A DNA stretch of 18,815 nucleotides from CAIYPH01 sp043744375 (GCA_043744375.1 JAYTUU010000121.1:1-18815), one strand, 5' to 3'. Positions 7,395 through 17,337 are shown, counted from the stretch's first letter. A program made the numbers and translations. Notes: generated from the letters alone by a model not told the origin.

Positions 7395-8197
7395 GATTGG
7401 CTTCCTTGGGTGGCGATTTTGCGGGCGAGTTTGGCGCCGATGACGGTGAGGCGTTCGACCAGGGCAGCGCCGGTGGCGGGCGAGCACAGCGAGGGGTCGC
7501 CGGACCAGACGCCGTTGGGGGCGAGTTCGTCCAGTTCGACGGGGACGGTGAGTTCGATGCCTTCGAAGCGGATGGCGCCGAGATTGCTCACCGGGCAGCC
7601 CATGACGGTGGGGGCGGTGGGTGGCGGCGGGATCATGTCGGCGCGGATGAGGTCGGGGAAGAGGGACATGGCGACGCTGGTCAGCGGGTCAGCGCCATGG
7701 CCGGCGGCGCGTTTGGCGGTGTCGTCGCCGAGGATGGCAGGGAGGAAGCCGTAGGCGACGCGCCAGAGGTAGAAGCTGGGGATGAGGAGTTTGCTGGAGC
7801 GGTAGACCTCCTGGGTCGCCTCATGGATGGCCTGGACGTTGCCGCCGTGGCCGTTGATGACGATCAGGCGGGTGAGGTTGTGGCGCAGCAGGCAGTTCAG
7901 CATGTCCGTCAGCACGGCGCGCAGGGTGGACTGGGAGAGAGCGATGCCCATCGGCATGGTGCCGAAGTAGTCGGCGCCGCCGAAGGGCAGGACGGGGGCG
8001 ACGACGGTTTCGGTGCCCTCGGCGGTGGCGCGTTCGGCGATTTTCTCGGCGACGCGTTCGGCGGAGAGGTAGTCGCCCATGGGGGCGTGGGGGCCCTGGT
8101 CCTCGTGGCTGCCGAGGGGCAGCAGGATGACGGGGTTGCGGGCGGCCATGGCGCGGGCTTCGCCGCCGGTGAGTTCGCCCATGCGGTATTTGGTCAT
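7391..8197 (-). CDS. Creatininase-family amidohydrolase, variant metal motif
   Basis: A 268-residue protein of the creatininase fold, a family of metal-dependent amidohydrolases that includes creatininase, the riboflavin/F420 pathway deformylase ArfB and the mycofactocin peptidase MftE. Family landmarks are PLGSHEDQGPHAPMGDY (residues 27-43) and INGHGGN (114-120, H117). In creatininase the first motif reads ExH...D; here the aligned residues are E32, Q34 and Y43, with D33 and D42 adjacent, so metal binding must differ or be shifted. The start ATG at 8197 has AAGGAA 8 bases upstream; 72 codons of in-frame upstream sequence reach into livH on the other strand and are not family-like. It is first in a two-gene operon with the serine hydrolase (ATGA overlap) and divergent from the Liv transporter, so the two may share substrate and regulation. 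Substrate unknown. Confidence 0.9.
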   Translation of the reverse strand: MTKYRMGELTGGEARAMAARNPVILLPLGSHEDQGPHAPMGDYLSAERVAEKIAERATAEGTETVVAPVLPFGGADYFGTMPMGIALSQSTLRAVLTDMLNCLLRHNLTRLIVINGHGGNVQAIHEATQEVYRSSKLLIPSFYLWRVAYGFLPAILGDDTAKRAAGHGADPLTSVAMSLFPDLIRADMIPPPPTAPTVMGCPVSNLGAIRFEGIELTVPVELDELAPNGVWSGDPSLCSPATGAALVERLTVIGAKLARKIATQGSQS

Positions 8198-8271
8198 TGG
8201 TCCATTCCTTGTCGTTTCGAATAGGTCGAATCGTAGGGCGCCATCCTTGCGCGCATACCGGAACTTCGCAA

Positions 8272-8299
8272 TTGACGGGTTCGAAAGCTGCGGCATAAG
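8272..8299 (+). promoter_or_regulatory. Candidate sigma-70-type promoter for the liv operon
   Basis: In the 157-bp divergent region, TTGACG (8272-8277) and CATAAG (8294-8299) lie 16 bases apart. The -35 matches consensus at 5 of 6 and the -10 at 4 of 6. It would give a leader of about 50 bases before livH. Position is sensible but unproven. Confidence 0.4.
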
Positions 8300-8354
8300 G
8301 TCGGGGCAATGAATGAAGTGCGCCCTCCGAGGCCGCGCGAGGGGAGGGAGCTGA

Positions 8355-9236
8355 ATGGACGACGTGGCGCGTCTGCTGCAACTCGTCGTCAACGGCGCGG
8401 CCTCCGGTTGCATCTATGGGTTGATTGCATTCGGATTCGTATTGATCTACAAAGCCACCGAGATGGTGAATTTCGCCCAGGGCGAGATCATGATGCTCGG
8501 CGCCTTCGCGGCCTATACCTGCATTCACGTGTTCGGGCTGAACTACTGGGTGGGTTTTGCGATCGCCATCGCGGCCACCGCCCTGTTCGGCTTTCTGCTC
8601 GATGCCGTGGTGCTCAGGCGGGTGATCGGGCAGCCGCAATTTGCCGTGGTGATGTTGAGCCTCGGGCTGGCGTTCATCTTCCGCGCGGTGGCGGGGCTGG
8701 TCTGGACGTATGACTCCGTCGGGTTCATCACCCCGTTCACCAACAAGAACATCCAGATCGGCTGGCTGGTGCTGGGCCAGGACAACGTGTCGATCATTGT
8801 CGGCACGGTGGTGTTGTGCCTGGTGCTGTATGTGTTTTTCAGCCGGACCCGGCTGGGCATTGCGATGCAGGCGGCGTCGCAGAACCAGTTGGCGGCGTAT
8901 TACATGGGCATTCCCGTGCGCCGGGTATTCTCGTTGATCTGGGCGATTTCGGCCGGGGTGGCGGCGGTGGCGGGGGTGCTGCTGTCGCCGGTGTCGTTGA
9001 TCGACGTGAACATGGGGTATCTCGGGCTGAAGGCGTTCGCGGCGGCGGTGCTGGGCGGCTTCGGCTCCATTCCCGGGGCGTTGATCGGCGGGGTGATCGT
9101 CGGTGTGGTCGAGCAGTTGGCGGGCTACTTCCTGCCGGCCGGGTTCCAGGACGTGACGTCCAATATCGTGCTGCTGGCCGTGCTGATCCTTCGTCCCGAG
9201 GGGTTATTCGGCAAGACGATCCGAAAGCGGGTGTGA
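8355..9236 (+). CDS. livH: Branched-chain amino acid-type ABC transporter permease LivH
   Basis: A 293-residue inner-membrane permease of the LivH family, forming with LivM the translocation channel of a HAAT-type importer. It has about eight hydrophobic segments and family landmarks GLIAFGFVLIYKATEMVNFAQGE near residues 22-44 and AAVLGGFGSIPGALIGGVIVG near 230-250, the latter being the cytoplasmic coupling region that contacts the ATPases. The length is typical (about 290). A strong purine-rich Shine-Dalgarno (GGGAGGGAG, 8342-8350) precedes the ATG. It is the first gene of the operon; livM follows after 5 bp. The substrate cannot be read from the permease; this family carries amides, urea, aromatic acids and other compounds as well as Leu/Ile/Val. 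Confidence 0.95.
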   Translation: MDDVARLLQLVVNGAASGCIYGLIAFGFVLIYKATEMVNFAQGEIMMLGAFAAYTCIHVFGLNYWVGFAIAIAATALFGFLLDAVVLRRVIGQPQFAVVMLSLGLAFIFRAVAGLVWTYDSVGFITPFTNKNIQIGWLVLGQDNVSIIVGTVVLCLVLYVFFSRTRLGIAMQAASQNQLAAYYMGIPVRRVFSLIWAISAGVAAVAGVLLSPVSLIDVNMGYLGLKAFAAAVLGGFGSIPGALIGGVIVGVVEQLAGYFLPAGFQDVTSNIVLLAVLILRPEGLFGKTIRKRV

Positions 9237-9241
9237 CGGGC

Positions 9242-10318
9242 ATGCAGTTTTTGTTCAAGACTCGGTACGAGCAGGACATCCGCATCGTCAGGCATGGCGG
9301 CGACGTGTTCTGGTATGGGCTGCTTCTGGTGGCGCTGGTGCTGGTGCCCGTGCTGTCCGGCGAGTTCTATGTCGGCGAACTCGCGGGGCTGTTCATTTTT
9401 GCCATCGCCGGCGTGGGGCTGATGCTGCTGACCGGCTATACGGGGCTGGTGAGCCTGGGCCATGCGGCGTTTCTCGGCATCGGGGCGTATACCAACGCGA
9501 TTCTGCTGGCGAAGGGCGTGCCGTTCCTGGTGACGCTGCCGGCCGCGGCGGTGGTGGCTGGGCTGGCGGGGATCGCGATCGGCATTCCGACGCTGCGGAT
9601 GAGCGGGCTGTATCTGGCGATTGCGACGCTGGCGTTCGGCGGCATCGTGGGGACGGTGCTGACCAAGTGGGAGTCGGTGACCGGCGGGTTCGACGGGTTC
9701 CCGGTGAAGGAGCCGGTGATCTTCGGCGTCGCGATGGGCGGGCCGAACGGGGTGTACTATTTGTCGCTCGGCGTGCTGGTGTTTGTCATCTGGGTGGCGA
9801 TCAACGTGCTGCGCTCGCCGCTGGGGCGCGCGATGGTGGCGATCCGCGACAGCGAGGTTTCGGCGCAGAGCATGGGCATCAACCTGTCGTTGTACAAGAC
9901 GATCGCGTTCGGGCTGTCGGCGGCGATCACCGGCCTGGCGGGGGCGTTGTTCGCGCACTACACGCGCCATCTGGCACCGGACTCGTTCGACGTGCTGCTG
10001 TCGATCCAGCTGGTGACGATCGTGTTTGTCGGCGGGCTGGGCTCGCTGCACGGGGCGATTTTCGGGGCGATGTTCATGCGCCTGCTGCCGCAGGGCATCG
10101 CCATGATCCGCGACGATCTGCCGGGCTTTCTCGGCCGCATGCCCGGGCTGGAGCCGTCGGTGTTCGGGTTGATCCTGGTGCTCTGCATCATGTTCGAGCC
10201 GGCCGGGATCAATGGGCGGTGGCGCAAGCTGAAGGTGTATTTCCTCAGCTTTCCGTTGCACAAGGCGACGGCCTTCCGGCGACAGAAAAGCTACGCCAAG
10301 TCGGAGCGCCTGCGATGA
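9242..10318 (+). CDS. livM: Branched-chain amino acid-type ABC transporter permease LivM
   Basis: A 358-residue second permease of the Liv-type importer. It has an N-terminal soluble stretch (MQFLFKTRYEQDIRIVRHGG), then about eight to ten hydrophobic segments. Family landmarks include LTGYTGLVSLGHAAFLGIGAY near residue 62, and TIVFVGGLGSLHGAIFGAMF near 260-280, the permease-ATPase coupling region. The C-terminus adds a basic tail of about 35 residues. The ATG at 9242 was chosen because homologues start about 20-30 residues ahead of the first membrane segment; the longer in-frame reading from 8816 lies inside livH. The stop overlaps the livG start as ATGA, so the two are translationally coupled. 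Together with LivH it should form the heterodimeric channel. Confidence 0.94.
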   Translation: MQFLFKTRYEQDIRIVRHGGDVFWYGLLLVALVLVPVLSGEFYVGELAGLFIFAIAGVGLMLLTGYTGLVSLGHAAFLGIGAYTNAILLAKGVPFLVTLPAAAVVAGLAGIAIGIPTLRMSGLYLAIATLAFGGIVGTVLTKWESVTGGFDGFPVKEPVIFGVAMGGPNGVYYLSLGVLVFVIWVAINVLRSPLGRAMVAIRDSEVSAQSMGINLSLYKTIAFGLSAAITGLAGALFAHYTRHLAPDSFDVLLSIQLVTIVFVGGLGSLHGAIFGAMFMRLLPQGIAMIRDDLPGFLGRMPGLEPSVFGLILVLCIMFEPAGINGRWRKLKVYFLSFPLHKATAFRRQKSYAKSERLR

Positions 10319-11075
10319 GCCTGTTCTCGGTGGCCGATCTGGGCATTCGTTTCGGCGGCATTCGTGCCGTCGAGGGCGTGAGCTTCGACGTGCAGAAGGG
10401 CGAGGTGTTCTCGATCATCGGGCCGAATGGCGCGGGCAAGACGACGATTTTTAACCTCATCAGCCGGATTTATAATCCGTCGACGGGCAAGCTGTTCTTC
10501 GACGGGGTGGATATCACGCAGACGCCGCCGCACCGGATTGCCAGCCTCGGCATTGCGCGGACGTTCCAGAATATCGAGCTGTTCGCCAATGCCTCGCTGC
10601 TGCAGAACCTGCTGATCGGGCGGCATACGCATGCCCATGTCGGGCTATTCTCGCAGCTGGCGTTCCTGCCGTCGGTGCGGCGCGCCGAGGTGGAGCATCG
10701 CAAGCGGGCGGAGGAGGTGATCGCGTTTCTCGGGCTGCAACGGCACCGCGATTCGCTGATCGCCAATTTGCCGTACGGGGTGCGCAAGGTGGTCGAGCTT
10801 GGGCGGGCGCTGTGCACGGAGCCGAAGCTGCTGCTGCTCGACGAGCCTTCCTCGGGATTGAACGCCGAGGAGACCGAGGAGATGGCGTACTGGATCGAGG
10901 ACATCAAGAAGGATCTGGGCATCACCATCATCATGGTCGAGCACGACATGAAGCTGGTCAGCGCGGTGTCGGACCGGGTGATGGCGCTGAACTACGGGCG
11001 CATCCTGTCACTCGGCACGTCGGCGGAGGTGCAGAGCGACCCTGAGGTGATCCGCGCCTATATCGGAGGCGAGCC

Positions 11076-11079
<4 letters not shown>
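10315..11079 (+). CDS. livG: Branched-chain amino acid-type ABC transporter ATP-binding protein LivG
   Basis: A 254-residue ATPase energising the LivHM channel from the cytoplasm. Walker A is GPNGAGKT at residues 36-43, the Q-loop is RTFQN (Q85), the ABC signature is LPYGVRK at about 152-158, Walker B is LLLLDEP at 172-178, and the H-loop histidine is H210 in MVEHDM. The signature departs from LSGGQ, as is usual for LivG proteins, where LxYGxQR is common; here VRK replaces xQR. The long insert at residues 103-130 between Q-loop and signature is typical for LivG. The start ATG overlaps the livM stop (ATGA) and the stop overlaps the livF GTG start (GTGA), arguing for tight co-translation. Confidence 0.95.
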
Positions 11080-11845
<766 letters not shown>

Positions 11846-11849
<4 letters not shown>

Positions 11850-13642
11850 GCATGCAAGACGCGTCCGTTGCCGCCATGGTCTGGCGGCAGATTGCGGCCC
11901 ATGGGGAGAGCGTGATCCTGCGGCGCAAGGACCGCGGCATCTGGCAGGCGATCACCTGGAACGCGCTGGGTGCGCAGGCGCGGGCGATCGGGATGGCGCT
12001 GAAGCAGGCGGGGTTGCAGCCGGGCGAGGTGGCCGGGCTGCTGGCGGAGACGACGCCCGATTGGATTGCCGCCGATCTCGGTATTCTCGGCGCCGGCGGG
12101 GTGTCGCTCGGGCTGTATCCGACCGATCCGGCGGCGACGCTGGGGACGGTGCTGCGGCAGTCCGGTTGCCGGGTGCTGTTCGTCGAGAACGAGGAGCAGC
12201 TCGACAAGGCGTTGCAGGTGCGCGCTGCGTGCCTGGCGCTGGCGCGCATCGTGATCATGGACATGAAGGGGTTGCGCGAGTTCGCCGACCCGATGTGCGA
12301 GAGCCTGGCCGATTTCACGGCGCGCGGGGCGGCGGCGGATCGGGCCGCGCCGGGCGCGTGGGAGGCCGGGATCGCGGCGATCGGGGCGGCCGATGTCGCG
12401 GTGCTCGCGGCGACCGCCGGGACCGGGGAAGTGCCGCGGCTGGCGATGCTGAGCCATGGCAACATCATGACGCAGATCGTCGGGGCGGCGGCGCTGACCG
12501 GGCAGACCGACGCCGATTCGCGGATTGCGTTTCTGCCGATGAGCCAGGTGGCGGAGCGGGTGTTCGGGCTTTATGTCGCGCTGTATTGCGGCACGATCAG
12601 CAACCTCGTGGAGAGCCCGGAGACGGTGCCGGAGAATCTCGCCGAGGTCAGGCCGACGGTGATGTTCGCCATTCCGCGCATCTGGGAGAAGCTGCACGCG
12701 GCGGTCAGCGTCGGCGTGACCGGGGCGACGCGGCTGCAACGGGCGGCGTATCGCGCGGCGATGGCGCTGGCGGAGCGGCGGGTGGCGTTGCTGGCCGCGG
12801 GTGCTGCGGTTCCCGGCTGGCTGGAAATGGCCGCCGGGCTGGCGTCGTTCCTGGTGCTCAGGCCGGTGCGGCGCGCGATCGGGCTGGATCGGATCAGGCT
12901 GGCATTCGTGGGTGCGGCGCCGGTTTCGGCCGAGTTAGTGCGTTGGTATGCGGCGACGGGCATTGCGCTGCGGCAGGTGTATGGCACCAGCGAATGCGGC
13001 GGGGTGGCGGCGATCACGCCGGCGGATAAGCCGCGGGCGGATGCGGTCGGCGCGCCGGTGCCGTATGGCGAGTTGGCGTTGTCCGATGCCGGTGAGGTGC
13101 TGATCCGCGGGCCGCATGTCTGCGTGGGGCTGTGGGCGGATGGCGCGAGCCGGCCGGCGACGGACGCGCAGGGGTGGCTGCATACCGGCGATCTCGGCCG
13201 GATGGAAGGCGGGCAGCTGGTGTTGAGCGGGCGGGTTGGCGAGGCGATCGCAACCAATGGGGGCGCCGCGCTGATGCCGGCCGCGTTCGAGAATGCGTTG
13301 AAGCTGTCGCCGTTCATCGCCGACGCGATCCTGGTTGGCGGCGCGCGCGAGGGCGTCGGCTGCCTCGTTGTGCTGGAGTTTGATATGGTGGAGAAATGGG
13401 CGCAGGATCGCAACGTTCCCTTCACTTCCTCGGCCAGTCTGGCGCGGGCGCCCGAGATCCTGGCGCTGATCACGAATGAGTTGCAGGCGCGGGCGCCGAC
13501 GCTCAAACTTGGCGGGTTCCGGGTGATCGGGCAGCGCATCGAGGCGGGCGATCCGGAGATGACGCCGGTGATGCGGTTGCGCCGGCATCTGATCATCGAG
13601 CGCTACCGCGACCTGATCGAGGACATACACCGCGCGGCCTGA
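11846..13642 (+). CDS. AMP-binding acyl-CoA ligase-like protein with degenerate motifs
   Basis: A 598-residue member of the ANL (acyl-CoA synthetase/NRPS adenylation) superfamily, closest in layout to the long-chain acyl-CoA ligase-like proteins often found in Liv operons. The fold is intact, with recognisable YGTSECGG (residues 379-386) and GWLHTGDLG (444-452) motifs. Three key sites are altered. The phosphate-binding loop, normally TSGTTGxPKG, reads TAGTGEVPRL at 190-199. The hinge motif GRxKE reads GRVGE (462-466). The C-terminal lysine that contacts the acyl-adenylate is replaced by R577 in VMRLRR. It may be inactive, slow, or regulatory; this is inference. The ATG at 11846 overlaps the livF stop (ATGA); the N-terminus from there fits the family. 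The binding protein gene follows 61 bp later. If active it would activate the imported carboxylate as a CoA thioester. Confidence 0.88.
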
Positions 13643-13703
13643 ACGCCGGAAGGTGCGCGGCGGGGCAGACCCCACAACAGCGGCGAGACAACGGGAGGGA
13701 CGA

Positions 13704-14873
13704 ATGCGTCACTTGATTCTGGCTGCGGCGTTGGCAACGGGCGTCGTGGGGGCCACCCAGGCGGCCGATCCCGTGCGCGGGGTGACCGACACCGAAATCG
13801 TCGTCGGCACGTATACCGATCTTTCGGGGGTCGCGGTCGGCTGGGGGGTCAACAACTCCAATGCCTACCGGATGGCGTTCGACGAGATCAACGCGAAGGG
13901 CGGCATTCATGGCCGCAAGATCAAGTATATCGTCGAGGACAACCAGTATCAGATCCCGCGCTCGATCCAGGCGGCGAACAAGCTGATCAACCGCGACAAC
14001 GTGTTCTTCATGATCTCCAACGCCGGCACCCCGATGAACAACGCGGTGATGCCGGACCAGCTTGCGAAGAACGTGCCGAACTTCTTCCCGCTGACCTCGG
14101 CGCGCTCGATGTACGACCCGTTCCATCGGCTGAAATTCGGCCTGCTATCGTCGTACTACGATCAGATGCGCGCGCTGGTGAAATACCTGGTCGAGGTGAA
14201 GGGCAAGAAGAACCTCTGCGCGATGTCGCAGGACACCGATTTCGGCCGCGACGTCATGGAAGGCGCGCGCGATCAGTTGAAGGCGATGAACCTGGCGCTG
14301 ACCGCCGAGACTGCCCACAAGCCGACCGATACCGACTTCTCCGCCTCCGCCGCCAAGCTGAAGGACGCCAAGTGCGACGCCATCCTGCTCGGCACCATCG
14401 TGCGGGACACCACGCTGGCGATGTCGGCGGCGCGCAAGATGGGCTGGGACGTGGAGTTCTACGGCCAGGTTGCGACCTATGACACCGCGGTTGCCGAAGT
14501 GCCGGGCGGCGTGACCGAGGGCTACTTCACGATGACCTCGTTCATTCTCGCCAGCGCGGACGACCCGCGCCCGGCCGTGCGCGAGTTCATCGCGAAATAC
14601 CGTGCGCAGTTCGGCAAGGACCCGAACCCGGCGGCGCAGATCGGCTGGACGGGGGCGCAGGTGATGATCCTGGCGCTGCAGAACGCCGGGCGTGACCTGA
14701 ACCTCGACACGCTCATCGCGGGCATGGAGAAGGTGAAGGACTACAAGGATATCTTCGGTACCACGCCGATCACTTTCGGGCCGACCAAGCACCAGGGTTC
14801 GAACCAGAGCCTGCTGGCGCAGGTCAAGGGCGGCAAGTGGATCCAGGCGGTGCAGGAGCCGCTCGGCTACTGA
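13704..14873 (+). CDS. Liv-type periplasmic substrate-binding protein
   Basis: A 389-residue periplasmic binding protein of the Leu/Ile/Val-binding (Peripla_BP_6) family. The signal peptide MRHLILAAALATGVVGATQA is followed by a probable cleavage before ADPVRG. The N-terminal lobe begins IVVGTYTDLSG and continues to AFDEINAKGGIHGRKIKYIVEDNQY, the classic family opening; the C-terminal lobe includes FYGQVATYDTAVAE and QIGWTGAQVMILALQNAG. The ATG at 13704 lies after GGGAGGGA. It is last in the operon, 61 bp after the ligase-like gene, and supplies specificity to LivHMGF. Similar proteins linked to ligase genes bind aromatic or other organic acids, while those near amidases bind amides; which applies here cannot be decided from sequence. 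Confidence 0.94.
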   Translation: MRHLILAAALATGVVGATQAADPVRGVTDTEIVVGTYTDLSGVAVGWGVNNSNAYRMAFDEINAKGGIHGRKIKYIVEDNQYQIPRSIQAANKLINRDNVFFMISNAGTPMNNAVMPDQLAKNVPNFFPLTSARSMYDPFHRLKFGLLSSYYDQMRALVKYLVEVKGKKNLCAMSQDTDFGRDVMEGARDQLKAMNLALTAETAHKPTDTDFSASAAKLKDAKCDAILLGTIVRDTTLAMSAARKMGWDVEFYGQVATYDTAVAEVPGGVTEGYFTMTSFILASADDPRPAVREFIAKYRAQFGKDPNPAAQIGWTGAQVMILALQNAGRDLNLDTLIAGMEKVKDYKDIFGTTPITFGPTKHQGSNQSLLAQVKGGKWIQAVQEPLGY

Positions 14874-14887
14874 GGCGTTTGCCCGCG

Positions 14888-14935
14888 CGAGCGGGTGCCA
14901 TCGGCGGCGCCGAGCGGGTGCTCTATCGGCGGCGC
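14888..14935. repeat. Imperfect tandem duplication in the convergent intergenic region
   Basis: Two adjacent units (14888-14910, 23 bases; 14911-14935, 25 bases) both begin CGAGCGGGTGC and end ATCGGCGGCGC, differing by a small insertion. They lie just past the binding-protein stop, between two convergent genes. A short CCCGC/GCGGG stem (14882-14895) overlaps the first unit and could contribute to termination. Confidence 0.6.
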
Positions 14936-14981
14936 GGCGGGATGTCCTTCGGGATGTTCCGCCGTTGCCTTGTACGGACTG

Positions 14982-15722
14982 TCAGTAGGCGAGGAACGCC
15001 TGATAGGCTTCCACCATGTCCTGCACGGCCGCCTCGAAGAACAGCTTGCCATGCTCGGGCGACGACAATGACGGATCGCTCCCGATGCGCCCATCCGGGA
15101 AGCGGGTGCGGTAGTCGGTGGCTTCGAAGAATGGGGTGCTGGGGGGGGCGATTTTGGGGGTCATCTGGGCGTGTTTGATGTGGGCTTGCTGGTAGTATTG
15201 GGCGAGCGAGACTTCGGCGGCGGTGGCGTGGGCGCCGTTGGCGCCGGGGTAGAGTTGTTCGCCGAGTTTGCGGCAACGTTCGCCGGCGGACCAGAAGGTC
15301 ATGCGGCATTGGACGGGGGTTTCGGCGTCGCGGAGGGAGCGGGCGGCGTAGAGCTCGTCGAAGGCGGCGGTGACGGTGGCGACGTTGCCGCCGTGGCCGT
15401 TGATGAAGAAGAATTTGCGGAAGCCGTGGAGCGCGAAGCTTTCGACGACGTCCCGCACGACGAGCATGAGGGTGCTGGGGCGCAGGGTGGCGGAGCCGGT
15501 GAAGGCGAGGTGGTGTTGGGACATGCCGTAGGCCAGGGTCGGCGCGACCGCCGCGCCGATGGTATCGCCGACGCCCTTGGCGATGAACTCGGCATCGAGG
15601 TGATCCGTCCCGATCAGGCCATTCGGCCCGTGCTGCTCGACGCTGCCGATGGGGATGATCACCCCCGCGGAGGTTCGCAGGTAATCCTCGGCTTCCTGCC
15701 AGGTCGAAAGTGCGAGTTGCAT
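14982..15722 (-). CDS. Creatininase-family amidohydrolase, canonical metal motif
   Basis: A 246-residue creatininase-fold metal-dependent amidohydrolase. The first motif IPIGSVEQHGPNGLIGTD keeps the ExH...D metal ligands (E29, H31, D40), and FFINGHGGN (H110) supplies the second site, so catalysis looks intact. N34 replaces the histidine often found in GPH. The family hydrolyses cyclic or linear amides, formamides or peptides; the substrate here is unknown. The ATG at 15722 is preceded by AGGA that overlaps the stop TAG of the upstream binding-protein gene (gap 10 bp), so the two are one operon. It converges on the Liv operon and is a diverged paralogue of the creatininase-family gene at 7391-8197. 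Confidence 0.93.
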   Translation of the reverse strand: MQLALSTWQEAEDYLRTSAGVIIPIGSVEQHGPNGLIGTDHLDAEFIAKGVGDTIGAAVAPTLAYGMSQHHLAFTGSATLRPSTLMLVVRDVVESFALHGFRKFFFINGHGGNVATVTAAFDELYAARSLRDAETPVQCRMTFWSAGERCRKLGEQLYPGANGAHATAAEVSLAQYYQQAHIKHAQMTPKIAPPSTPFFEATDYRTRFPDGRIGSDPSLSSPEHGKLFFEAAVQDMVEAYQAFLAY

Positions 15723-15732
15723 GGATCAGGTC

Positions 15733-17337
15733 CTATGGCTTGAGGCTGACGCCGCCGAAAGGCTGGCCGCCGAGGAAATGCAGCTTGAACCCCTCGACCT
15801 TGGTTGCAACGCCCACGAAGGCTTTGGCATCGGCGAAGAGCAGCATGGGCACCTCGTCATGGAGGATCTGCTGGGCCTGCTGATACAGCTTCGTGCGCTC
15901 CTCGACGGAGGTGACGACGTTGGCTTTCTGCACGATGTCGCTGTAGGCCTCGTTGCACCATTGCGGGATATTGCGACCGTTCTTCAACGCGCCGCAGGTG
16001 AAGCCGCCCAGCATCTGTGCCGGGTCCGGATAGTCCCAGGTGCCGCCGAGCATGCCGGCTTCGCTCTCGTTGTTGCGGGCGCGGCGGAGATATTCGCCCC
16101 ACTCGTAGGTGACGATTTTCGCGGTCACGCCGATTTTGGCCCAGTCGGCCTGGATCATCTCGGCGGCGCGGCGGCCGTTCGGCATATAGGCGCGGGCAAC
16201 GGGGATGGCCCAGAGATCGATGCTGAACCCGTTGGGGAAACCGGCCTCGGCGAGCAGCGCCTTGGCGCGGGCGGGGTCATAGGGGCGCGGCTTCAGCGCC
16301 GGGTTGTGCCCCCATAATGTCGGTGACACCACCGCGGCGGTCGGGGTTCCGGTGCCCTGGAACACGGCCTTGACGAGATTGTCGAGATCGACCGCGGTTG
16401 CCAGCGCCTCGCGGACACGCTTGTCGGAGAACGGCTTCTTGTCGGTCCGGAAGGAGAGATAGCCCATCGAGGCGATCGTGCTTTCCTGCACGACGACGCC
16501 CGCCGTCGTGCGCATCGCCGCCATGTCCGCCGGGTTGGGGTAGCGCGCCACCTGGCACTCCCCCGCCCGCAGCTTGGCGAAGCGCACCGCCGCATCGGGG
16601 GTGATGGAGAAGACGAGTTGATCCACCTTCGCCGCCCGCTCGGGCTGCCCATCCGTGGCGCCCCAGAAATCGGCGAACTTGCGGAAGCGGATCAGGCTAT
16701 CCTTCTGGTACTGCACGAGCTGGAACGGCCCGGTTCCCAGGGGTTCGAGATCGAGCTTCTCCGGCGTTCCCGCCTTGGCCATCGCCTCGGCATACTCGGC
16801 CGAGGAAATCGCGAACGGCTGCACCGAAAGGCTGCTCAGCAGCGGCGCCAGGGGCGTGTTGAGCTCGAACACCACCGTGAGATCATCGACCTTGGTGACC
16901 GACTTGAGCGCCGGACCGATGAAGGCGCTGAACGCCAGATAGGTTCCGCCGCTGACCTTGGCGTAGCGATGCTCCTTGTCGAACATCCGCGTGAAGCTGA
17001 ACACGACGTCGTCGGCGTTGAAATCGCGGGTCGGCTTGAAGGCTGCGTTGGACTGGAACTTGACGCCGGGACGCAGCTTGAAGGTGTAGCGCAGCCCGTC
17101 GTCCGAGATGGTCCAGGATTGCGCCAAAGCGGGCTTCAACCGGGAGCCGCCGATCTCCATCTCGACCAGGCGATCGGCGATCTGCTCGGAGACGTCGAAC
17201 GTGGTGTTGGCGGTGCTGAGCGCCGCGTTGAGCGCGTCGGGGCTGGCTTCGGAGCAGACCACCAAAGTGTCGGCGCCGGCGACGGCGACGGAGAGTGCGA
17301 GGGCAATTGAACTGGCAAGGACGAGACGGCGGGACAT
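15733..17337 (-). CDS. Family-5 extracellular solute-binding protein (peptide/nickel ABC type)
   Basis: A 534-residue periplasmic binding protein of the SBP_bac_5 family (DppA/OppA/NikA type). The signal peptide MSRRLVLASSIALALSVAVAGA precedes a mature start near DTLVVCSEASPDALNAALS. Family features include IADRLVEMEIGGSRLKPALAQSWTISDDGLRYTFKLRPGVKFQSN (about residues 57-100, the usual opening) and NADDVVFSFTRM. The length is typical. GGAGG lies 9 bases before the ATG, inside a short hairpin. It is followed after 10 bp by the second creatininase-family gene, suggesting that the imported compound is the substrate of that hydrolase. No DppBCDF-type permease or ATPase genes lie in the window, so either they are elsewhere or this protein serves another transporter. 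Confidence 0.93.
   Translation of the reverse strand: MSRRLVLASSIALALSVAVAGADTLVVCSEASPDALNAALSTANTTFDVSEQIADRLVEMEIGGSRLKPALAQSWTISDDGLRYTFKLRPGVKFQSNAAFKPTRDFNADDVVFSFTRMFDKEHRYAKVSGGTYLAFSAFIGPALKSVTKVDDLTVVFELNTPLAPLLSSLSVQPFAISSAEYAEAMAKAGTPEKLDLEPLGTGPFQLVQYQKDSLIRFRKFADFWGATDGQPERAAKVDQLVFSITPDAAVRFAKLRAGECQVARYPNPADMAAMRTTAGVVVQESTIASMGYLSFRTDKKPFSDKRVREALATAVDLDNLVKAVFQGTGTPTAAVVSPTLWGHNPALKPRPYDPARAKALLAEAGFPNGFSIDLWAIPVARAYMPNGRRAAEMIQADWAKIGVTAKIVTYEWGEYLRRARNNESEAGMLGGTWDYPDPAQMLGGFTCGALKNGRNIPQWCNEAYSDIVQKANVVTSVEERTKLYQQAQQILHDEVPMLLFADAKAFVGVATKVEGFKLHFLGGQPFGGVSLKP

Noticed and set aside
6597..7754. 385-codon plus-strand open frame over the serine hydrolase gene
   Set aside because: Antisense shadow of a gene with intact catalytic motifs; composition is dominated by Gly, Ala and Val.
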